DNA of 64,000 bases from Aquatica leii (Eukaryota; Arthropoda; Insecta; Coleoptera; Lampyridae): NCBI GenBank assembly GCA_035610365.1, contig CM069432.1:279967482-280031481 (forward strand), read 5' to 3'. Below are positions 1 to 11,125 of this stretch, in pieces; position 1 is the stretch's first letter; every line of letters starts with the position of its first letter. A model generated the notes under the pieces. That model was given only the letters and a program-made list of their open reading frames with translations, did no database searches and was not told where the DNA came from. The position numbers and the translations under genes were made by a program.

Positions 1-1034
1 AGAGTACTAGTATGTGCATGATCACCGATTTCAAAAACATTCGGATGAATTTCTGTATCTGAAAAGCCAGAAAGAACACGCGGGTCGTTGCAGATCCATT
101 TACAAAGTTTGAAACACCATGAACTAAGTGTAGTTGAGAGGTCGGAACATAATTTGCGAGCTTGTTCTAAATCGTTGGCGCCTGTCAACAGGTCGTCAAC
201 ATAAAAATCATTTTTGATTATTTGCGAGACTTCAGGCATAGTAGTCTCACATTCGATACCGAGCTGGTAAAGACAACGAATGGCAAAAAACGAAGCAGGT
301 GCCGTTTCATAAGTGACAGTGTTTAGATCAAACGATAGAATGGGTTTTGTGGGATCCGATCTCCACAAAATACGCTGAAGAGATCTTTGGCTAGGGTTGA
401 GCAGAACCAGCCTATACATCTTCTCGATATCTGCCGATATGGCGTAATAATGTTTGCGAAAGCGAACCAAAATGGAAAACAGATCTTGCTGCATGGTAGA
501 ACCGACCATTTAAATGCTATTGAGCGAATGCCCTGTTGTGGTTGCTGATGAACCGTTGAAAACGACACGTAACCTGGTCGTCACACTTTCCTCCGTGAGC
601 ACACCGTGGTGAGGAAGATAAACTGATGTTTCATTGCAAGTGGGGTTGACAACTGACATGTGCCCCAGCTCCTGATATTCTTGCATAAAATCAGAATAAA
701 GTTTATATAGCTCTGGGTTGATTCGAAAGCGCCGTTCCTGAGACAGCAATCTACCTTGAGCATTATCGAACGAGCTGCCTAGCAACTCTATTGGCTGTTT
801 GAATGGAATTGAAACAACGAATCTACCGTCATTGTCTCTTCTGAGATTTTTAACAAAATGAGCTTCGCAGGCATTTTCCTCCTGCGATAACACCTTTTCG
901 CTTGGATAACTTTCCAACTCTCAGAACCGCGAAAGCTGATTTGAAAGATCGTCCAAAGTGCTAAGATGACAAGACGAATTAGTAGCAATAACTGAGTTTA
1001 TCGGTCCAGCTAAAACCCAACCGAAACGAGTATT
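1..1034 (-). pseudogene. BEL/Pao reverse transcriptase region (pol), partial
   Basis: The minus-strand translation shows Pao-type RT hallmarks: the linker after the protease (GWVLAG), the block LRVVFNGSS, then SADIEKMYRL near 390-440 and the catalytic YVDD at about 197-208. The frame runs through to the window edge. Three point-type nonsense codons interrupt it: at the start of this segment just after LPIV (CAA-like to TAA), in the conserved RFWELE box where TGG is now TGA near 918-920, and TAA at 510-512. Known role: copying element RNA into DNA. No functional enzyme can be made without readthrough. Confidence 0.85.
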
Positions 1035-1500
1035 TTAAACAATAGGAAGATTAGGACCTAATTGTATTTGACCAATACACAACAATTGGAAAAAAATTGG
1101 AGAACCTATCAAAAGATCAATGTCGCCTGGAGTGTCGTACGAACTGTCAGATAATCTGATGTTATCTGGTATCTTGAAATTGTTTCGGTTTACGTGGAAG
1201 CTTCGAGTTGTTCCAGTGATCTCGTCAAGAACGAGACACGTGAGATCCAATTTGAAGCGAGAGTGATGAGCCCGAATAGTCACATCACACTTTAAACGAA
1301 CGTGGGAAGCCAATTTACTTAACCCCGAAACGATAATATTTGCATCAGATGTGCGCAGCTTTAATTTATTGCATAAGCTCGAACGAATAAAATTCGATTG
1401 AAAACCTGAATCAAGTAACATATCTGAATACAGTGGGAGTTTCCTTCAGAATCTAGAATCTGAGCGGAAGCCGTAGGTAAAGAACTTGAATTGTGTTTGA
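1035..1500 (-). pseudogene. BEL/Pao aspartic protease region
   Basis: The minus-strand frame has LLDSGFQSNFI, the active-site LDSG of retroviral-type aspartic proteases in the DUF1758/DUF1759-type polyprotein of BEL/Pao elements, followed by a typical GLIGS-like segment (LLIGSPIFF) and QLGPNLPIV before the RT linker. The segment encoding SAQILDSEGN lies in another frame just upstream, so a frameshift sits near 1410. Inferred role: maturation of the gag-pol polyprotein. It is inactive here. Confidence 0.75.
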
Positions 1501-2780
1501 AGTAAAAGCCGAAACTATTTGGGTTGGTTCAACAGAGAGATCTGCGCTTGACAAATGTTCTGACTGCATCAACGGCATGGCCGCAGGAGCATCTCCAATG
1601 TGCAGTAGTGAATTGTGCTTGGACTTGCACGTTCGGCAAGTATGCTGTGAAGAACATTGAAACACAAAATGACCTTTATACAAACAATTCAGACAAAGTC
1701 TTAATTCTTTCGATTAAGTTAATCTTGCACGCGGAGAAAGCTTTATAAATTCATCGCACTTGGTTACTGAATGAGAACCTTTGCAAAGTACGCATGCAAG
1801 CGTATTTGCAACAAAAGATTTGGAGTACGATTTTGGTCTCTCAGAAGAAGGTTTGAACCTTTCCGAATGCGGTTTGGCCTGATTGGGCCCTAAACAATCT
1901 AGTAAATTGGCAGTGTTTGTGAGAAAGTTTTGATTTTCTACAGCGAAGGTAAATCAGAACCTGACCTGTTTCTCAGAGTTTCCCACTGGGGAAAAGTAAT
2001 GGGATCAAGTTTGTTTGAAACAAAGCGATCTGAGCGCTGTCCCGTGTTTAAATAAGGAATCAGAAATTTTTCTTAACTTGAAAGCGGATTCCTTATTTAA
2101 TGACTCCATGTCTAAAAATAGATTTGAAATGGTTGTGTATGAGCAAACGGGTTGATCGTACCTAGTGCAAATAGTTTGCCAAGCAACTTGATAATTGTCG
2201 GCTGAAAATTGTAGCGATTTAATAACTTGGGCTGCATCTCCGATAAAACTGGATTTCAAGTAATGAAGACGTTGAACATCGTCAAGATCTTTGTTGTTGT
2301 GAATTAAGCTAGTAAATATTTTGCGAAATTCTAGCCATGCCTCTAAATCCCCAGAAAATTTGGGTATAGAAATTTTTGGCAGATTAAATAATGCTTTTGG
2401 TGGCCATGATGACCCGTACTACACAAGTCGTTACTACGATGGACACTACTCCTGGGGGAGCTGCTGTTAGAAGTAGTTTTGAGGCTGTGACCCCATTTAT
2501 TTATAAAGTTTTTGCTCGAGAGAGCGCCGAAAATATGAGTTTTCGAATTGTTCTTGATGTTTGTATTCCGCGGTGACGTCAGTAGTCACTTCGATAATTT
2601 GTATTTGAATTTGTTCAAAGTCAGATAATAAAGAATCAGCTGATTCTAATCTCGTTTCAATTTCAAAACATGTTCGTCTTCTGGTTTATCGGTATGCATC
2701 AATTCAAAATTGCTTAAGAACGTATGAAATCCTGTAAGTTTGGATTCAACTAAACCGCGATTTCTAATTAAAGCTTCCAT
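1501..2780 (-). pseudogene. BEL/Pao gag region with zinc knuckles
   Basis: An ATG at 2780 (minus) opens MEALIRNRGLVESKL, a typical BEL gag start. Around 2400-2150 the frame reads LPKISIPKFSGDLEAW and then the DUF1759 block with ALYLKSSF-like and CTRYDQP motifs. Cysteine-histidine clusters (CLNCLYKGHFVFQC, CRTCKSKHNSLLH) lie at about 1600-1700. Several stops and frameshifts break the frame, notably between 2400 and 2600. The order matches the intact gag of the BEL copy further right. Confidence 0.8.
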
Positions 2781-3277
2781 ATTGAATAGATTTATTTTAA
2801 TATTTTCTTTTCAACTAAGCAACGGCAAGTTAAGAATTAAATGCAAAAATAACGGTAACAATATCGTTACTTACAAAAACAAGAATTGTAACTAATTGAT
2901 ACAAATGCAAGATGAATCTAAAAAAAATAGTATTCTCAATTAAACAACGCCGCGCCGTGCTATCAAATGCAGCGAATGACACGTTATTCAATCAAAATAA
3001 ATTTCGAACGTAATTCAATTTTAAAGCTTAAGATTAGTACAACTATAAATAGAACACGTTGGAATAAATGCACTGGCTTAACAAAGTAAGCAAGCAAAAC
3101 AAATGTAAAGGAAAGAGAAGGCAAACCTGCTATCGTTTGTGGGTATCAACCCTTCAAGTTGTTGGCGAAAGAAGTCTTTGGCTGTCTCTTTCTAACTCAT
3201 AGGCACGAAATTGCATATTTCGTCAAACAACATAAATTCTTGCGAAATCTTGAAAATTCACTGTTTCTTGTAATAAT

Positions 3278-3294
3278 CCGCCTGAAGGACCAAA
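3278..3294 (-). other. Primer-binding site of the left BEL/Pao element
   Basis: The minus strand reads TTTGGTCCTTCAGGCGG immediately after the LTR end. The young BEL element has TTGGTCCTTCGAGC at the equivalent place (45296 onward). The shared TGGTCCTTC core supports both PBS calls. Confidence 0.7.
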
Positions 3295-3481
3295 TGTTAA
3301 TTTTAGTGGACTGTAGTTCTTTATTTTGTTAAGTACATAGAACGATATGAATAAAACACAAAGTAATAAGAACGAATAAAATTTATCGAAAGAACATTTG
3401 TTTCATCATGTGGCTACATGATGACTGATTTTACAAAGAGGGATGTTGGTTGAAATCCCTGCCACCATCAGTAGCGTAACA
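3295..3481 (-). repeat. 5' LTR of the left BEL/Pao element (187 bp, inferred)
   Basis: The segment begins TGTTA and ends TAACA on the plus strand, giving the TG...CA termini of an LTR, and abuts a PBS-like sequence on its left. It is short for a BEL LTR, and the partner LTR is outside the window, so the outer end rests on the terminal inverted repeat alone. Confidence 0.5.
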
Positions 3482-4517
3482 ATAAAGTTTTAATAAAATA
3501 AGTTTACAATCTAAACAACCATCAAACAGCGTAAATTGAATACTTGGGTCACATCATGCTGATAATAAAAGGTAAAATTGAAGAAAAGATCTAGGGTCGG
3601 AGAAAACATCGTGGTTGAAAAACCTACGACAATCGTTCCGACTCAGAACTGTAGCAGATAAAATTAAAGTCATGCAAATGGTCACCAACGTTCTCGGAGG
3701 ACATGGTACATAAAGAATTAGATTCTATTGGCCGAATAGCATCATCTCTAATATTTCAAAGATCCGTCACTAAAAAATCCATTGTTGCAAAAGTTCCCAT
3801 CAATTTACGTGTTGACGGAATTGACCACTTTACAGCTAAATTCAATAGCCAGAATGCCCAATTCTTCATTTTTTACGGATGTAAGTGATATGAGGACAAA
3901 AAAGTTTAAAAAAAAATGTTTGTATCACATTCAGATCATGTTTAGTGCATATTACACAAAAATAGTTTTGTTTTTACGTCTTTCATAATTTGTACCTGAA
4001 ACCAGAACTGTAAGCGTCACTTTTTTATAAGAACAAACATATTTAGATTATTTGGCTGCCTTTGTGTTATGCTCAATTTGCTCATATGTTAAAGACGGCC
4101 CTGTCTTTTGTTGCTGTTAGAAATTATTTCAAGTTTACCGATTAATCTAAGCGACATGCAAGTGCACCACTTCTCGAAATTTTGTTTAGTAACCTCGCCG
4201 CTTTTCAAGATTTCGTTTAATCTAATTCTATTTTTTAAACACCTTAGTAATTTTTAACTAAAATTACAAAAATAAATTTTATGCTTAATTAGACGCGATA
4301 TAAATATTTCTCGGTTAGACACTTTGTCTGATCTTTTGCATTCTAACAACGCTATTTGTAATATTTTCTCCGAAGTCTAAGATGAGACACAACATCAGCA
4401 TAATAATAAAAACCGTATTTATAGAACTTCGCGAAACACAGACGTGAGAATCATCAAAAATTTATTTGACAACACCTTTGATGAGATTTTAAATTAAAGG
4501 GGGCAATTAAAATCGAA
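3482..4517. other. Unassigned intergenic stretch
   Basis: There is no intact gene. A short plus-strand open frame (3703-3888) ends in VDGIDHFTAKF...FYGCK, faintly like the C-terminal end of a piggyBac transposase, but too short and damaged to call. The rest is AT-rich sequence without a recognisable feature. Confidence 0.4.
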
Positions 4518-4967
4518 TTAAGCAGTACCTCGTTTTGCGTAATCTATCTGATAAGTAGTTTCCATTTTATCGTCATAAGTATCACACTCATGTTCCAATA
4601 TTTCCGTATTAAGATCTGCCATCTGCAACGCAGATAATTACTACTTTTGTGTTATTGCATTCAGACTTACCTCATTGTTAAGCGTCATCAACTCCTCGTG
4701 CAACAGCTTTTCTTTTTCAGACAACTTTAAGTATCTATTAAGTAGCGGGTCGTAAGTGTGGCCATCGCAATGGCAGTATGCGTCGACTGGTCCTTTCACA
4801 AATTGATTTTTAGACTTAGTTGCAACAGACGGTTGTGTTGGTCTAATAAATGCGTTAACAAAATAATAGTCTTCAGAAACAATTACTTACTTTGGCGATA
4901 GTGGCTTACTATATGGCCATTTATAGGTTTTTCTATTTACACTAACAAAAGTTTCTGGGTCCACCAT
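4518..4967 (-). CDS. Small three-exon host-like gene, 117 aa, function unknown
   Basis: The minus-strand join is 4967-4891, 4842-4671 and 4622-4518. Both introns are 48 bp with GTAAGT donors and AG acceptors (TTATTAG and TTGCAG), and both preserve frame (phases 2 and 0). The start is MVDPETFVSVNRKTYKWP. The middle holds YCHCDGHTYDPLLNRYLKL. The C-terminal half is a short charged helix, LSEKEKLLHEELMTLNNEMADLNTEILEHE, which could form a coiled coil, and the end is TTYQIDYAKRG. No signal peptide or membrane segment is seen. Small proteins rich in Tyr-Pro motifs and ending in T-Y-x-x-D-Y occur among axonemal microtubule inner proteins, but this is only a stylistic resemblance. The intact splicing and frame amid dead transposons argue for a functional gene. 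Confidence 0.7.
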
Positions 4968-5639
4968 TTTTATTGAAATTTTAAAGATAATTTATAAAGA
5001 TACTGAAATATGGTTAGTTTATTTGTAATTGGGCACTTTTTAAACTTTACCTAAAATTTATCGATTTGACCAAAAATGCGTTATTGAGTTACTTTATATG
5101 CGTTCATGATTTTACCACAAACGCATCCTAAGTGAATCAAGAAACGCACTGCGTTGTATATTAAGAAATTTTGAGACAACCGTGTCAAGATTGCGAAATA
5201 ATTCATATTTTACATGTCATAAAACTACAAACTTGATTTTATTTTTAAGTAACGTTAATATTTTTTTAAGACTATGGCAGCGATAGTCATCGAAAATTTA
5301 CGCTAGATAGAAGTGCGTTTTTTATACTTTGTCGCATGTTCTTTGTATAGTCTGGCTCTTCATTACTTTTTTCCGACAAATACATCAAATTTAAACGTTT
5401 TTCATTGCCCAAAGTAATTATATTGATTATAAATCTGATTATGTCATTTTCGTGATTGTAATTCAAAAACTATCAGCAAAATGAGCATTATGAGTAAGCA
5501 AAGACAACACTAATATTTACAGGCATATAATGAAAATAAATTTAAAGAATATTGAAAAAGTAACTATTATTGTCTAACCACTCATCGATCAGACCAAGAC
5601 AGTTGGGAGGAACTCCAAACATTTGTCCAACAACAATTA
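4968..5639. other. AT-rich intergenic stretch upstream of the three-exon gene
   Basis: No open frame or element could be recognised. The promoter of the minus-strand gene must lie in the left part, but no clear TATA or initiator could be assigned. Confidence 0.4.
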
Positions 5640-6235
5640 CATTAGCAACAACCAGGCTTATCGCTATAAGACACACACAGATCGATATATGCAATCCACA
5701 TTACACACACCATTCCTAACAAAAAGCTTTCTAATCAGGACTCTTATGCGAAAATCCGAAAAAATAAGTTTCCCCAACAGCAAACCACAAGAGAAGCATC
5801 AAGACAAGGATTTGACAATAAAAAACTGTTACACCCTTTTAGACATCTACAAAAAACAAAACGTAGCAGCCTACAGAAGATGCCTTATGTTGCCGATACA
5901 CCGATTCTAGGATAGAAGATGTGATACCTTCTAAGAAATCATCCTTCTCTGCTACAAGACATACTTGGCCTCAATTTAATCAAGGCAAAAGTACTATACC
6001 AATTAGGAACGTATGTATGGAATCTCACGCATGGGACAAAAACAAAACGTCCAATTCAGAATCAAAAAGATTAACAAAATACTAGACTAAACTGAAACAA
6101 TCAAATTTGCAGTAGCTGAACACGCGCAACAAAGTGAAGCTCATAAAATCGACTACAATACGATGCGAGTGAAAGCCAAAAACACGCGCTACTATCCAAA
6201 AATCATCGGAATCGGAAAAAAATAAATAACACCAC
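5640..6235 (+). pseudogene. Penelope-like element relic: RT thumb to GIY-YIG endonuclease
   Basis: Translation gives YRYKTHTDRYMQSTLH, matching the YRKPTHTDRY block that follows the RT palm in Penelope-like and related elements, then a thumb/connector (FLIRTLMRKSEKIS, QEKHQDKDLTIKNCYTLLDI). After frame changes near 5880-6000 comes LPYVADTPIL, then a GIY-YIG-type segment: MYGIS followed by MGQKQNV, and FAVAEHAQQSEAHKIDY...KNTRYYPKI near 6110-6200. In this family the endonuclease nicks target DNA and the RT copies the template. Upstream RT is missing and at least two frameshifts and several stops are present, so it is dead. The GIY-YIG catalytic residues are degraded. Confidence 0.7.
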
Positions 6236-6296
6236 CGAAGTAATAACACAGAATATATATTTTATTTTATCACTTAAGATGAAGAAGGTACATCAA
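6211..6296. repeat. Repeat copy 1 (pair with 10449-10536)
   Basis: AATAAATAACACCACC(G/A)AAGTAATAAC and about 60 following bases recur at 10449-10536, including a TATATAT core and AGAAGGTACAT. The pair is in direct orientation, about 4.2 kb apart, and probably represents a piece of a retroelement LTR. Confidence 0.7.
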
Positions 6297-6300
6297 CAAA

Positions 6301-6566
6301 CATGTAAACATGTGGTGGGTACCAAAATTCGCTACAGACAATTAGCACAGAATCAAATTAAACCCCCAATAAAGAAAAATTTACACCACTTACCCCGATT
6401 CAGCCTTACAAATGTAATTTCATATTCGCGTGAAACGATCTAAAGGTGAAGGTTGCACCGGGCGTAAAAGTACAGAGCTCGTCGATGGTCTTACAGGAAG
6501 TGAAGTTAAATATGCTGTCTAAAATTTCGACAGAACAGTAGGGAATTCTGAGGACAAATTTCATAC
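6301..6566 (-). repeat. LTR-end/PBS-like repeat copy 1 (pair with 11126-11402)
   Basis: About 260 bp are shared with 11126-11402 at high identity. On the minus strand each copy ends ...GTAGCGAATTT followed by TGGTACCCACCACATG, which looks like an LTR end plus a primer-binding site starting TGG. Because both copies carry the PBS side, they are two 5' ends, not the two LTRs of one element. Confidence 0.65.
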
Positions 6567-8739
6567 TGACATAAGAAATTCCCTCAGCAACGTAAAAACA
6601 TGGGAAGTGGACACTAGCTAAAGTCAGGAATAGAAATTTAGGCATACGCCAAGGACAGAACCCTAAAAGCTAAAACCAACCCAAATACAATAACACCCAA
6701 CCCAAGAAAAACGTAGATGAAAAAGGTTTTCCCAATTTGATAAGCATCACTAACCAGATGTTTCCAAAAGTCGCATGAAGCGGAATGATACTCCAAAGAA
6801 CCAAAAACTCCAACCAACAGAAAAAAACTATCAGAACAGGTACTCGTTGAAAGTCGACATCAGTCGTTACGCTATAAAGCAAGAGAACAACTCAGCCCCA
6901 TAGACCTCACTGACGGACAATACTAAGCAAACCAAGAGAAAAAAAGAAGTACAAAAAAGAAAAAAGTTTAGACCACGGTCAAGGACAACGCCCTAAAATC
7001 CCGTGAAGCCCCAACCTACAAATACAAATCCAACCCGAAATATAAGTCCCCCAAAGCTAACTAAACTAAAGAAATAAAAGAAAAAAAAGTATCTAGCAGA
7101 TTTTGAATTGTGATACGCGGATTTAGAAGAAAAAATACTGCAGTTGTGCCCAAAAAGTCGATATGAGATTCTTCCACCAAAAAACTAAACAGAGCCTAAA
7201 GATCTAAGCAAAGAAAACCAAGGAAGAAATCTCAAGCAAAAAGAAGATTCAGATTAAAAGTCGACACAAGTCGGACTACCTAAAAAGGCAGAGAAAAAAA
7301 TCTCTAATCCAAGAGTCACAACAACAAAGTCACCAAAATGAGTGCAAATCCAAGAGAAATCCAAACTGCAAAACTCAAAACAAACCAAAAGAAAAGAAGA
7401 AAAAGAAGTAAGAGTCAATAAAGAACAAAAACTTCACTTGCCAATTGAGCATCGTGAGTCAGTGCTCGTTGTGTTGAATTTCACATTGGAACGTAAACGC
7501 CGAAGAACGGATAAGAATATTCCAACAGCAAACGAAACCCAAAGAAGAGAAATACCCTACCAGTGACTGACAACATCAAAAATGCCAATCTGCGGAAGTA
7601 CAGAGTACAAGAAGCAACGTTGCAGTCTATCCCAAGCGTCAACCCAAAAATAACAAAACAACAACTCACTAAACCCAATATAGCAAGAAAAGTAACTGGG
7701 AAAAGAAAAATAAAAATACATAGTTGCCTGAACACTAAAGAAGAAAGTTACTAAAAGAAAAAAAAGAAAGTGTTCAAGCAAAATACCAAGATAAAAGAAA
7801 AAAAGACAAAAAAGATAATTACCCTAAAGGCGAACCTTCAAAAGCAAAAGAAAAAAGGAAAAAATTGTAAAGGTAAGGAAGACAAAAAAGGAAGAAAAGA
7901 GACAGGCGGAGAAAGATAAGACAAGATAAAGAGATCTGATTCGGCCTCCTCTCCGAAGAAAACGAAAGGGAGTGACCAGCCCTTCAATGCTCAACCAACC
8001 GCCCTATTGGGTAAACCTTCAGGAGGAACAAGAAGGAAGAAAGAGAAAAGAAAAGATATCAGTTAGTCATAGAAAGAAAGCATACCACTTGTTGCCCCAA
8101 ATTGAAAAGTATAGTTCAATGCTTTAATGCCGACGAGCGGAATAGAAAACTCAAGAAGAAAAAAAATAAAATCCAAAACCAGAAGATAGCATTTTATAAC
8201 CGACGTACCAATCCAAAAAGGCCGATTAAGCGGATATAAATATATACAGACGGAAAGGTAGTCTGTCCTCAAGTAAGATGTTGAAGAAAGAAACCAAAAG
8301 AATTTTAGCGGAAACTTAACCAAAAAAAAAAAAAAAAGAATATCGGTGACAGTAAAATGGGTGAAAGCAAATAGAATGCATTCGAACCACAACAAACAAG
8401 ATACCAATAACGTATTCAAAGAATAGAACCACCAAAACCAAAACGAGAAGAGCAAAGGACGAAAGCCCAAAAAGTGAACTAGCACTTACGATGTTTGCGA
8501 CGCCGAAGAAAATGAAGAGAACGATTAGAAGCAGGAGACAGCAAAGAATAAGCAGAAGTGATTGACGAGTAGTGGCCATTACATCAAGAGAGACAGCACG
8601 ATCCCTATGTATACGCGTAGACCTTATAGCGACGCCAGTGTTGGAAAGCTTCGTCGTTGCTGGCAAAACGTGACGTGACCTAATAGGGTTGCTTCGTTGC
8701 GAGTTCGAACAAGAACAATAACGTATGAATTCGGTAACC
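6567..8739. other. T-poor, A-rich stretch without a recognisable gene
   Basis: From about 6650 to 8350 the plus strand is dominated by A with G and C and has very few T, including purine runs and an A15 tract near 8322-8336. Short open frames occur on both strands, but those on the minus strand are simple T-rich translations (F, L, I, V) without domains. It lies between a gypsy-like gag on its right and LTR-like repeats on its left, so it may be decayed retroelement interior. Confidence 0.5.
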
Positions 8740-9815
8740 TTAGGTCTCATATGAGGCCAGTAGAAGTGACAGCGAAAAAGATTCTAAAGTGCGCCTAACA
8801 GTGAGTTGATCAGAACCAGAGGTAATGTGGTAATCCTGGATAAGTTGCTTGCGCTGGTCCGATGATACAACTAATTTCCAAACGCAAGGATCAAAAGAGG
8901 AAATGCGTACACGTTTACATAAAAGATTTTTCACAACACACCAACGAGAGAAAGGACTAGAAGCAGTAACTTTAGATATCATACCTAAATACCAAAGATC
9001 AGTAGTAGGCCTAATAATCCTAGAAACTGAAAAGAAATTAGGAGGAAGAGAAAGAAGAGAACAAACAGTACGTAAAGGCTTATCATATTGAGAACGACAA
9101 CGAAACATAAGTATTTGAATTGGAAGGAGATACAGAAGAAGAAAAAGTGTAGAAGCATTAAGAGAACAAGTACCAGGAATAGCAGAAGGAACGGAAGTAG
9201 AACTCTTACTAGCAAAGACTACAGATGGCTCTTGAACTTTGTCACCAATCTCTGTTGTTGAGAAGTTGAAAGAATCGCGAGAATTGATGTTACACTCCAA
9301 ACTCTTGCCTAAAGATATTAATTCAGCGATAGATTTGATTTCAATCAACGTTAAAGGCAGTTAGTAGAACGGTGTTAGAATCCGGCGAATGGCCTTGAGC
9401 TGCATTTGCTCTGAGACCGGTCTCTGATAGCTGAAGCAAGAGGTATCGCATGGTGGTAACGTAAATACCAATGGTTTCGTCAGCTCCCATCGTACAACTG
9501 CGAATAGAATCCATTAAGCGCTGATCATAATCCAAAGGTAAAACTCCAACTTCAAAAGAGCAGCAACATCGTTCCACGATCGTAAAAAACCTCGGTTAGT
9601 CCTAAAAACAAGAAGAGTTTTGCCAGATGAAGCTGGAAAGAAAGTTCATGCAGTAAAACGCCACGAGATAAACACAACCCGTCAATGCGAATAAGAACTT
9701 CTATAAGTAAAATAGGTTCTTCGCCAGAAAACGTTACATTCCAATTTCCTAAGTTCGTTTCTGAATCAGAGTTCGAAGACGTAAGAAGTGGTAGTTCTTC
9801 ATGTGAAGAATACAT
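8740..9815 (-). pseudogene. Ty3/gypsy-like gag relic
   Basis: On the minus strand an ATG near 9815 gives MYSSHEELPLL, then WNVTFSGEEP (the start of a retrotransposon gag core) and, after frameshifts, YDQRLMDSIRSCTMGADETI...YVTTMRYLLLQL, which matches the Retrotrans_gag pattern, then IAELISLGKSLECNINSRDSF, the usual end of that domain. A cysteine-rich nucleocapsid is not recognised. The frame is split into at least three pieces, so it is inactive. It lies 400 bp downstream of the PBS-like site at about 10229, consistent with a leader plus gag. Confidence 0.65.
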
Positions 9816-10209
9816 AGTTAACACACTAAAATCACAATAAAATCTAAACAGTAGAATCAAATAGTAAATCAAAAACAGAAAGCTGCCAACACATGTCTGA
9901 CTAAAACTCAAATCACAGTAACAGTAAGTACCCGTAGTATCACTAATACGTAACTAATCTAATAAGCCAAAAAGGGTTAATCGACGTAGTCGAGTTAATC
10001 CAAAATCAAAGCAGAAATCTTACGACACGTGTCTAACCAGAAATCCAACTATAAGAAAAGTAAGTAAATTACTAATATAAATTCAAACCACAGCGCTAAA
10101 AACCAAAAGCAAGTAAAAACTTCAAGTAAAGCGAACCCACGAAAGACTAAGACAAGATAAAAGAATCAATAAAACTAGAAGCAATTATAATCGCACACAC
10201 AAAAATCGA

Positions 10210-10236
10210 GCCCAGCCAGTTGGGTGCCAAAATTTG
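10210..10236 (-). other. LTR end and primer-binding site of a Ty3/gypsy-like element
   Basis: The minus strand reads GTAACA, AATTT, then TGGCACCCAACTGGCTGGG. TGGCRCCCAAC is a common insect Ty3/gypsy primer-binding start. The LTR would extend to higher plus-strand coordinates from 10235, but its outer end was not found. Confidence 0.55.
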
Positions 10237-10448
10237 TTACGAGAAAATCAGGTTCCGCGAGTTGGGCAGCCAATAATAAATTGTTACGCTGGTCTTCTTG
10301 TAACAAAACAAAGCAACAGCTAGCACAGCTTCACCGGAGACGGATCGAAAGCTTTTGTGATTCAAAATTATAACCTAAATCTAAAAAAAGGCGCCAAGAC
10401 TATGAAAGATTAAATTAGGGAGATACCGTCTAACTCTACCCGTAGCTG

Positions 10449-10536
10449 GAAAAGAATAAATAACACCACCAAAGTAATAACAGAGAATATATATTTCTTT
10501 TATCACAGAAGATAAAGAAGGTACATAAATATTCGC
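10449..10536. repeat. Repeat copy 2 (pair with 6211-6296)
   Basis: This is the partner of the 6211 copy. It lies inside the presumed LTR of the gypsy-like element; a TATATAT core may be its promoter region on the minus strand. Confidence 0.65.
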
Positions 10537-11125
10537 AAATATAGATACGTGGGTTGAATTGATTATAAGTTGCATCGAATAGTGAGCAACACACCGTACA
10601 ACAAGCTGACCCTGTCTAAATTTATATTCACAAATTTTAAAATCGTAGACAGACAACCAATTTAAGCCTTCGAGACTCAACGCGCACTGCATATGAGTTT
10701 GTGAAACACAAAAATATTAATTGTGTTAACCTAACATGCAAGTACGGTCATAAACAACATGACCACCGAAGCACAAATTAAAAAAATTGAAATAGTATAC
10801 TCACAGTTAGGTTTTATCCAGTAGGGAATTATCTAATTCCGTACTTGAGTTACCTAAAAAGTAATATTAAACCCAATATAAACGAGCGTATGTTAACACA
10901 AGTAAAAGATCCCCTTTAGCATCCAATCATTTAAGAACGCAAATGCGCAGCGTTTCCCTTCGACTTAACAGCATTAGTTTTTCCAGTTTTGATCGTAGTT
11001 CATCTCCAAAAGAGGAATAATCCTGAAGGTTTCCAACCCTTGACGGTGTATAAGAAATGACGTTCTAAATAACGTGACGTCATGGAAGTTTCCCAACTAG
11101 GCCACCTGCTAGTTATCCTCAGCGA
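10537..11125. other. Unassigned stretch
   Basis: One minus-strand open frame of 103 codons (10381-10692) overlaps the LTR-like repeat and shows no domain. The rest holds nothing I recognise. Confidence 0.35.

Larger units (their letters stand above)
1..3481 (-). mobile_element. Degenerate BEL/Pao LTR retrotransposon, 5' part, truncated by window edge
   Basis: Read on the minus strand, the order is LTR (3481-3295), primer-binding site (3294-3278), leader, gag (from ATG at 2780), zinc knuckles, aspartic protease, then reverse transcriptase continuing past position 1. This is the canonical BEL/Pao order. The coding frame is mostly preserved but broken by nonsense codons and some frameshifts, so it is an inactive relic. 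The RNase H, integrase and 3' LTR lie outside the window. It is not closely related at the DNA level to the young BEL element at 44656-50491, but the PBS motif is shared. Confidence 0.9.

Noticed and set aside
3703-3988. Possible piggyBac transposase C-terminus (VDGIDHFTAKF...FYGCK)
   Set aside because: The resemblance is limited to a few residues, the cysteine-rich end is not intact, and no TTAA-flanked termini were found.
8316-9215. Hydrophobic minus-strand open frames suggesting membrane proteins
   Set aside because: They arise from the T-rich complement of A-rich sequence, overlap gag in another frame and lack start context or domains.
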